From NCBI GenBank assembly GCA_964632485.1, contig CAZWDO010000009.1, forward strand, positions 82,075 to 102,729: a stretch of 20,655 nucleotides of DNA, read 5' to 3'. The notes beneath the pieces were generated by a model. That model had not been told where the DNA came from. It ran no database searches and saw only the letters and a program-made list of their open reading frames with translations. This document shows, in pieces, positions 16,186-20,655 of the stretch; the stretch's first letter is position 1; each line of letters starts with the position of its first letter. The position numbers and the translations under genes were made by a program. This DNA is from CAZWDO01 sp964632485 [NCBI: uncultured bacterium]. Lineage in GTDB: Bacteria; JAGOEH01.

Positions 16186-17493
16186 ATGGACTATCCTATT
16201 TTGGATGAAAACCTGGACATGACTATCCGCAACTTGGGTGAGTGCGCGTACCAATCACCGATCGAGGGAGTGACTTTTTTCCACGATCTGTACCGAATTG
16301 TTTACAATATTCAGGAATTTAATGTTGCCCGTCATATAGACGAAGGAACATTACCCAAGTCAGTAGAAGTAGGCGGACCCCGTAAAAAATTGTTTTTTGA
16401 TCCAAAACAAACAAAAGTAGCTATAGTTACGTGTGGTGGATTGTGCCCGGGCTTGAATAATGTCATTCGCGATCTTACAATGTGTTTATATTACAATTAT
16501 GGAGTGAAAGATATCTGGGGTGTTCAATACGGGTATCGAGGGTTTATTGAAAATTATGGACATCCTCTGATTTTATTGACCCCTTCCCTGGTGGACGATC
16601 TTCACACTAAGGGAGGAACTTTTCTTTCCTCTTCCCGGGGGAATCAGAGTAAGGAAGCGATTGTTGATTTTTTAGAGGAGAAGAAAATCAATATTGTGTT
16701 TACCATAGGTGGAGACGGAACCTTAAAGGGCGCTCATAGTATCTATGAAGAGATTGAATCCCGAGGCGCCAAAATAGCCGTTGTGGGTTTGCCGAAAACG
16801 ATTGATAATGATATTTGTTTTATTAGCCGCACATTCGGCTTTGAAACCGCTGTATCAGAAGCAACTTCTGTAGTAGATTCCGCTCATGTAGAGGCCAAAG
16901 GCGCGCTGAATGGAATCGGTTTGGTTAAACTGATGGGCCGCGATTCCGGTTTTATCGCCGCTGCCGCCGCATTAGCCTCCAACGAAGCCAACTTCGTGCT
17001 GATCCCTGAAATGGATTTCGATCTGGAAGGACCCCATGGTCTTTTTGAACAGATAAAAGAACGCATTAACCATCGGCAGCATGCAGTTATCATTGTGGCC
17101 GAAGGGGCGGGGCAAAAATACCTGGAAACTGACGGATACGATGCCAGCGGCAATAAAAAACTAGGCGATATCGGACTTTTTCTGAAAGAGGCTATTCAAA
17201 ACTATTTTAAACAAATTAAAATGTCGATCAGTCTTAAATACATCGACCCCAGCTATATTATCCGTTCCGTACCGGCAAATGCCAATGATTCCGTGTATTG
17301 TACCAATCTGGCGCATACCGCAGTGCATGCCGCAATGGCCGGTAAAACCGATCTTTGTGTCGGGTTGCTTTATGACACTCTGATTCATTTGCCAATTCCA
17401 CTGGTCATCAGCTATCGTAAAAAAGTGGATTTGTATGGCACAATGTGGCAAACCGTTATGATGTCAACCGGTATGCGTAGTCTGAAAAACTAA
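16186..17493 (+). CDS. 6-phosphofructokinase, probably ATP-dependent (long group related to PPi-PFK)
   Basis: A 435-residue glycolytic enzyme phosphorylating fructose 6-phosphate. Conserved blocks are VAIVTCGGLCPGLNNVIRDL (78-97), GGDGTLKGA (175-183), GLPKTIDNDI (201-210), LMGRDSGFIAAAAALAS (about 249-265) and AEGAGQ. Two residues decide the phosphoryl donor in this superfamily. The base after GGD is Gly (as in ATP enzymes; PPi enzymes have Asp), while the loop is PKTIDNDI (Lys, as in PPi enzymes and also in the ATP-dependent plant and trypanosome PFKs). The Gly-plus-Lys combination is therefore most consistent with ATP use, despite the likely automated label diphosphate-dependent. The length exceeds E. 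coli PfkA (320) because of an N-terminal extension of about 70 residues. GGAAGG precedes the ATG. pyrB follows after 15 bases, so they form one unit. Confidence 0.9.
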   Translation: MDYPILDENLDMTIRNLGECAYQSPIEGVTFFHDLYRIVYNIQEFNVARHIDEGTLPKSVEVGGPRKKLFFDPKQTKVAIVTCGGLCPGLNNVIRDLTMCLYYNYGVKDIWGVQYGYRGFIENYGHPLILLTPSLVDDLHTKGGTFLSSSRGNQSKEAIVDFLEEKKINIVFTIGGDGTLKGAHSIYEEIESRGAKIAVVGLPKTIDNDICFISRTFGFETAVSEATSVVDSAHVEAKGALNGIGLVKLMGRDSGFIAAAAALASNEANFVLIPEMDFDLEGPHGLFEQIKERINHRQHAVIIVAEGAGQKYLETDGYDASGNKKLGDIGLFLKEAIQNYFKQIKMSISLKYIDPSYIIRSVPANANDSVYCTNLAHTAVHAAMAGKTDLCVGLLYDTLIHLPIPLVISYRKKVDLYGTMWQTVMMSTGMRSLKN

Positions 17494-17508
17494 GAAAGGA
17501 TCAGTTTA

Positions 17509-18429
17509 GTGGAAAAAAACTTCATTGGACGCGACATTATCTCGCTGCATGATTTTTCGCGTGAAGAAATTCTTTTTATCCTTGCATTTGCCCAGCAATT
17601 TGAAAATCTTCGTAATTCCATGATGAGTGGTCGCATTCTGGCAACTTGTTTTTACGAACCATCGACTCGTACCCGGCTCAGTTTTGAAAGCGCTATGTTT
17701 CAATTGGGGGGAGACGTTATTGGTTTCGATGCCGGCAGTAGCAGCTCAGCGGTTAAAGGTGAAACCGTTGCCGATACGGCAAAAATGATCGAAGGTTATG
17801 CCGATGTCATGGTAATCCGCCATCCCCAGGAAGGATCGGCCCGCGTGGCCGGAGAATCATCTACCATTCCTGTCATCAATGGGGGCGATGGCGCTAACCA
17901 GCACCCGACTCAAACCTTTCTTGATCTCTATACGATTTTAAAAACCAAAGGGACCCTTTCCAATCTTAAAATCGGTTTCATCGGTGATTTGAAATACGGC
18001 AGGACCGTCCATTCTTTAGCTGAGGCCCTTACCCATTTCAATAGTTCGCTTTATTTTATTTCTCCTACCTCCCTGCGGATGCCAAGCCATATTCTTTCTT
18101 TTTTGACCGAACATGACCAGCTCTATTATGAAACTACCGATCTTTACGACTACCTCTTTGAACTGGATATCGTTTATGTCACCCGCATCCAGAAAGAACG
18201 GTTTTTCGATTCCCTGGAATATGAGAAAGTAAAAAATTCGTATGTCCTGGACAAACGAATCCTGAAAACTGTTAAACAGGACCTCAAGATTCTTCATCCT
18301 TTGCCTCGTGTCAATGAAATTGATAGTTCACTGGACAGCAGCCCCCAGGCTGAATATTTTCAGCAGTCAAAAAATGGGGTTACAGTTCGCAAAGCTTTAT
18401 TATCATTAGTATTAGGAATCTACCCATGA
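17509..18429 (+). CDS. pyrB: Aspartate carbamoyltransferase, catalytic subunit
   Basis: A 306-residue cytosolic enzyme joining carbamoyl phosphate and aspartate, the first committed step of pyrimidine synthesis. Visible active-site motifs are PSTRTR (51-56, carbamoyl-phosphate binding), the SSSSAVKGET loop (77-86, carrying the Ser and Lys supplied by a neighbouring subunit), HPTQT (132-136) and HPLPRVNEI (about 261-269). The GTG start has AAGGA 8 bases upstream (17496-17500). The length matches E. coli PyrB (311). Overlap with pyrI by ATGA at 18426 shows coupled synthesis of catalytic and regulatory chains for the c6r6 holoenzyme. No pyrL-type leader attenuator is apparent upstream. Confidence 0.97.
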   Translation: MEKNFIGRDIISLHDFSREEILFILAFAQQFENLRNSMMSGRILATCFYEPSTRTRLSFESAMFQLGGDVIGFDAGSSSSAVKGETVADTAKMIEGYADVMVIRHPQEGSARVAGESSTIPVINGGDGANQHPTQTFLDLYTILKTKGTLSNLKIGFIGDLKYGRTVHSLAEALTHFNSSLYFISPTSLRMPSHILSFLTEHDQLYYETTDLYDYLFELDIVYVTRIQKERFFDSLEYEKVKNSYVLDKRILKTVKQDLKILHPLPRVNEIDSSLDSSPQAEYFQQSKNGVTVRKALLSLVLGIYP

Positions 18430-18893
18430 AAAAAAATTATGATGAATCGAAAACCATTCGTGTGTCTAAACTAAAAAACGGAGTCGTGATCGATCACCTG
18501 AAACCCGGCACGGCCTTTAAAACCCTGCAAGTGCTGGGATTGGGGCATGATGGAATTTTAACCATCGGCATCAATTATGACAGCCAGCGGCTGGGTAAAA
18601 AAGACATTATTAAGCTTGAAAATTTTACCCTTTCACCGGCTCAGATCAATAAAATCGCAATTATAAGTCCCCAGGCGACTTACTGCGTAGTAGAAAATTA
18701 CGAAGTAATATCGAAAGCCGATGTCGCCTTGCCGGATATTCTGGAAAATATAGTCAAATGTACGAATCCCCGTTGTATCACCAACCAGGAAAAAGTGGCG
18801 ACCCGTTTTTATATTTTGAAAAAGGACCCTCTATCGCTGAAGTGCCACTATTGTGAAAAGCGAATGGATGAGATGGATTTGGACTTGTTATAG
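18426..18893 (+). CDS. pyrI: Aspartate carbamoyltransferase, regulatory subunit
   Basis: A 155-residue allosteric chain that binds CTP/ATP in its N-terminal domain and docks onto PyrB through a zinc domain. The zinc ligands C112-x4-C117 and C140-x2-C143 match the four cysteines of E. coli PyrI (109, 114, 138, 141). The N-terminal domain contains the family stretches IDHLKPG and NGVVI. The length equals the family norm (about 150-155). The start overlaps the pyrB stop by 4 bases. No hairpin terminator follows the stop before the next promoter at 18911, so readthrough into the rpsU region is possible. Confidence 0.96.
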   Translation: MKKNYDESKTIRVSKLKNGVVIDHLKPGTAFKTLQVLGLGHDGILTIGINYDSQRLGKKDIIKLENFTLSPAQINKIAIISPQATYCVVENYEVISKADVALPDILENIVKCTNPRCITNQEKVATRFYILKKDPLSLKCHYCEKRMDEMDLDLL

Positions 18894-18910
18894 TGTCTGG
18901 AAAAAATGGC

Positions 18911-18939
18911 TTGACTTTTCTGGCAAAAAATATTATATA
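18911..18939 (+). promoter_or_regulatory. Promoter of the rpsU leader transcript
   Basis: TTGACT (18911-18916), a 17-base spacer and TATATA (18934-18939) repeat the same promoter form seen before lysS. It begins 17 bases after the pyrI stop. A start near 18946 would give an untranslated leader of about 289 bases before rpsU. Confidence 0.65.
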
Positions 18940-18945
18940 GTAGCT

Positions 18946-19234
18946 GAATTGATGCCGATCGTATGCGAGTAGTGCGAAATCTGAACATCAGGTGATCAAC
19001 TTCCTTGCTTATGATGGTCCATCCTGCTATTCCACAAGCAGATGTGTAGTCCAAAATTCCTGATTGCCCAAGGAATGGTATCTTGTAATCTCATTATTCC
19101 GGATGTAATCGGGAGAACTTGATTAACGCTATGTCGGGGTGACTGACCCCGTCATACTGATAGCGGTTAGGAATTGTACGTGGAAGATGTTTGAGAATTA
19201 ACCTTTATTGGCTCTTGGAAAGAGGTGATATACA
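18946..19234 (+). ncRNA. Long structured leader of rpsU, or an independent small RNA; family unknown
   Basis: A 289-base stretch with no supported gene. Hairpins include CTGCT/AGCAG (19024-19041) and ATTCCT/AGGAAT (19056-19076). Another is TCC-GAT/ATC-GGA with a G-G mismatch (19098-19114). The largest is TAACGCTAT/ATAGCGGTTA (19124-19169) enclosing a perfect CGGGGT/ACCCCG stem (19135-19151) with loop GACTG. TAATCTCA (19086-19093) can pair with TGAGAATTA (19192-19200), enclosing the last two hairpins. ATTCC occurs three times and GGAAT twice, so alternative pairings exist. No U-tract follows the GC-rich hairpin, so it is not a terminator. I could not match it to tmRNA, SRP RNA, RNase P, 6S RNA or a common riboswitch. 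It may be a ribosomal-protein autoregulatory leader; that is inference. Confidence 0.4.
19221..19229 (+). promoter_or_regulatory. Extended Shine-Dalgarno of rpsU
   Basis: AGAGGTGAT includes eight bases (19222-19229) fully complementary to the usual 16S 3' end AUCACCUC, and lies 5 bases before the TTG start. It is longer than the 4-6 base sites of other genes here and decides the rpsU start. Confidence 0.75.
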
Positions 19235-19435
19235 TTGCCGGGTATTATTGTACAAGAAGGTGAATCTTTTGAAAAAGCGGTGAAGCGTTTTTCAAAAATG
19301 TGTGAAAAAATCGGGATCATCGCTGATTACAAGAAACACCAACGCTATGAAAAGCCCAGTGAACGCAAGAAACGCGAAGAGAATGCGGCTCGTCGTAAAA
19401 TGGTAAAACGCTTGCGTCAATTACAGGAAGAATAA
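19235..19435 (+). CDS. rpsU: 30S ribosomal protein bS21
   Basis: A 66-residue small-subunit protein that sits near the 16S 3' end and aids initiation. The sequence PGIIVQEGESFEKAVKRF is followed by a highly basic helical tail (KPSERKKREENAARRKMVKR), the classic bS21 layout and length. The start is TTG with an 8-base Shine-Dalgarno 5 bases upstream; the next residues PGIIV match family N-termini, so this start is preferred. A rare start codon combined with an extended ribosome-binding site and a long structured leader suggests expression is set at translation. The gene is monocistronic, with a strong terminator immediately downstream. Confidence 0.95.
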   Translation: MPGIIVQEGESFEKAVKRFSKMCEKIGIIADYKKHQRYEKPSERKKREENAARRKMVKRLRQLQEE

Positions 19436-19442
19436 TCATTTT

Positions 19443-19476
19443 AAGCGGCATCAAGTTGCCTGATGCCGCTTTTTTT
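19443..19476 (+). terminator. Intrinsic terminator after rpsU
   Basis: An 11-base perfect stem AAGCGGCATCA (19443-19453) / TGATGCCGCTT (19461-19471), loop AGTTGCC, followed by a run of T. It lies 7 bases beyond the rpsU stop and about 20 bases before the mutS2 ATG. Confidence 0.93.
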
Positions 19477-19496
19477 ACGAGAACGGCTTTAATTTA

Positions 19497-20655
19497 ATGG
19501 ATCAACACTCGATTCAACTATTGGAATTTGAAAAAATTATCAGCATATTGCAATGCTATTGTTATTCAATTATCGCGCGGGAATATTTTCAAAAATATTC
19601 ATTTTACAGCAATGGAAGTATCCTCAAAACGAAATTAGCTGAAGTTCAGGAAATTGTTGAAATTAACATAAATCAACTCAATTTTCCATTGACGACTTTT
19701 AATGATATTCGTCCCTGCCTTCGAAAGCTTCAGATTGAAGGATCATCTCTGCAACCCCAGGAATACCTGGAAATATATCAAATATTGACAATTTGCCAAA
19801 ACCTGAAAAACCAATCAGAAAAGCTGCAAGCCGGTTATCCGTTGACCATTGACAAATTGGATAAACTGAATGGTTTGAAAGATGTATCTCAGTATATTCA
19901 GGAACGTATTGAAGAAGATGGTACGATTAAGGACCATTCGAGTTCCCAATTATATGCTATCCGGGCGAAAATTAAGGAATTGACAAATAAAATCCAGATT
20001 AAATTGCAGGAATTGCTGCAACGCTATAACTTGGCGGGTCTGCTTCGTGAGCCCTATGTCACTGTTCGTCAAGGCCATAATGTTTATCCAGTAAAATCTC
20101 AAAACCGGACGGCAGTGCCAGGAATTGTTTATGATCAAAGTGAAACGGGAAATACTATTTTCATTGAACCCATGGAAATTGTCAATCTTAATAATAAGAT
20201 GTCTCAATTGGAGTTGGAAGAAAAAAAAGAGATAGAAACCATATTGCGCGATATAGCCATAAAACTCCGTCGGAATTTAATGGAAATTGATTCAAATACC
20301 AAAATTCTCGCCTACATTGATTCGTTACATGCCCGCGCCCATTTTGCCCGGGAATTTAATTGCAATATTCCTCGCATTAATGAGCAGGGTATTGTTCGAC
20401 TGATCGATGCCCGCCATCCGCTGCTGTTATTGCAACAAAAACCCCACCTGATGGCAATGCTGAATGAAGAAAAAAATATTACGTCCATACAGGAAGTCGT
20501 TCCCATGAATGTTGAATTGGGAAAAAAAGACACGCTGATTGTTCTGATTACCGGGCCCAACACGGGAGGGAAAACCGTAGCGCTCAAGACTGTCGGGCTG
20601 CTTTCTTTGATGACCTATTTAGCTATCCCGATCCCTGCATCCCCCGATACCGATA
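19497..20655 (+). CDS. mutS2: MutS2 family DNA/ribosome-rescue ATPase, N-terminal part
   Basis: The first 386 codons of MutS2, a MutS-type ATPase without the mismatch-recognition domain. It acts on recombination intermediates and, in Bacillus, on collided ribosomes. The N-terminus (LLEFEKIISILQCY) matches the family start. A helical lever/clamp region covers about 60-310, including VRQGHNVYPVKSQNR and a GIVYDQSETGNTIFIEP block (about 212-228). The ATPase core begins with Walker A TGPNTGGKTVALKTVGLL (about 352-369). The protein runs off the window before Walker B, and the C-terminal Smr nuclease domain cannot be seen. I see no Shine-Dalgarno before the ATG and no good promoter between the rpsU terminator and the gene, so expression may depend on terminator readthrough. 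MutS1 is excluded by the N-terminal sequence. Confidence 0.93.
   Translation, partial: MDQHSIQLLEFEKIISILQCYCYSIIAREYFQKYSFYSNGSILKTKLAEVQEIVEININQLNFPLTTFNDIRPCLRKLQIEGSSLQPQEYLEIYQILTICQNLKNQSEKLQAGYPLTIDKLDKLNGLKDVSQYIQERIEEDGTIKDHSSSQLYAIRAKIKELTNKIQIKLQELLQRYNLAGLLREPYVTVRQGHNVYPVKSQNRTAVPGIVYDQSETGNTIFIEPMEIVNLNNKMSQLELEEKKEIETILRDIAIKLRRNLMEIDSNTKILAYIDSLHARAHFAREFNCNIPRINEQGIVRLIDARHPLLLLQQKPHLMAMLNEEKNITSIQEVVPMNVELGKKDTLIVLITGPNTGGKTVALKTVGLLSLMTYLAIPIPASPDTD

Noticed and set aside
19011-19049. A 12-codon ORF (MMVHPAIPQADV) and a 6-codon ORF at 18952-18972 inside the rpsU leader
   Set aside because: Neither has a Shine-Dalgarno, and the longer one overlaps a hairpin. There is no regulatory codon run such as repeated pyrimidine- or amino-acid-specific codons, so a leader peptide is not supported.
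18946-19234. tmRNA, SRP RNA, RNase P RNA or 6S RNA in the rpsU upstream region
   Set aside because: There is no tRNA-like end or ALAA-type tag, no SRP GGAAG-type core with its conserved context, no RNase P GAGGAAAGTCC block, and the two ends do not pair into a 6S-type rod.
1-20655. CRISPR array, insertion sequence, prophage or integrated element
   Set aside because: There are no regularly spaced repeats, transposase or phage genes, terminal repeats or compositional break. The serine tRNAs have no duplicated 3' end nearby that would mark an attachment site.

Overview
The window (about 43 percent GC by eye) reads as an ordinary, densely packed bacterial chromosome segment. A Lol-type lipoprotein-release transporter and a TamB-like protein imply a diderm (Gram-negative type) envelope, and a two-subunit class I fumarase fits an anaerobic or microaerobic life. 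The McsA/McsB/ClpC set is best known from Bacillota, so its presence here points away from Proteobacteria and towards a deep diderm lineage, perhaps in the FCB group (a Cloacimonadota-like candidate phylum is one guess). That placement is inference and low confidence. I see no insertion sequence, phage gene or CRISPR array.

Layout. Positions 1-1122 (minus) hold an unrecognised membrane-anchored or secreted protein overlapping the start of the fumarase beta subunit, which runs off the window. A TrmH-type tRNA methyltransferase (plus) converges on an orphan NtrC-type response regulator (minus). Two tandem serine tRNAs (GCU and UGA, minus) follow, with their own promoter. From 4113 to 15443 a compact seven-gene plus-strand operon runs lysS - lol permease - lolD - mcsA - mcsB - clpC - tamB-like, joined mostly by overlaps of 1-8 bases. 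A small secreted YfiR-like protein follows, with its own candidate promoter and a strong terminator. Then come a phosphofructokinase with pyrB and pyrI, a long structured leader before rpsU, the rpsU terminator, and the N-terminal part of mutS2.

How the genes work together. The large operon links translation (LysS), lipoprotein export, Clp proteolysis and outer-membrane assembly. It lacks the repressor gene ctsR that usually heads mcsA-mcsB-clpC in Bacillota.

Most notable observations. (1) The McsB homologue has the full-length fold but has lost most protein-arginine-kinase active-site residues (NEED-type loop, active-site cysteine, several arginines and the RDxxRA phosphoarginine pocket), so it looks like a pseudokinase or adaptor for ClpC. 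(2) rpsU sits behind a promoter and a roughly 290-base structured leader with competing pairings and an unusually extended Shine-Dalgarno. I could not assign this leader to a known RNA family. (3) The recognisable promoters share the form TTGACT-N17-TAtAtA, which helps define transcription units.
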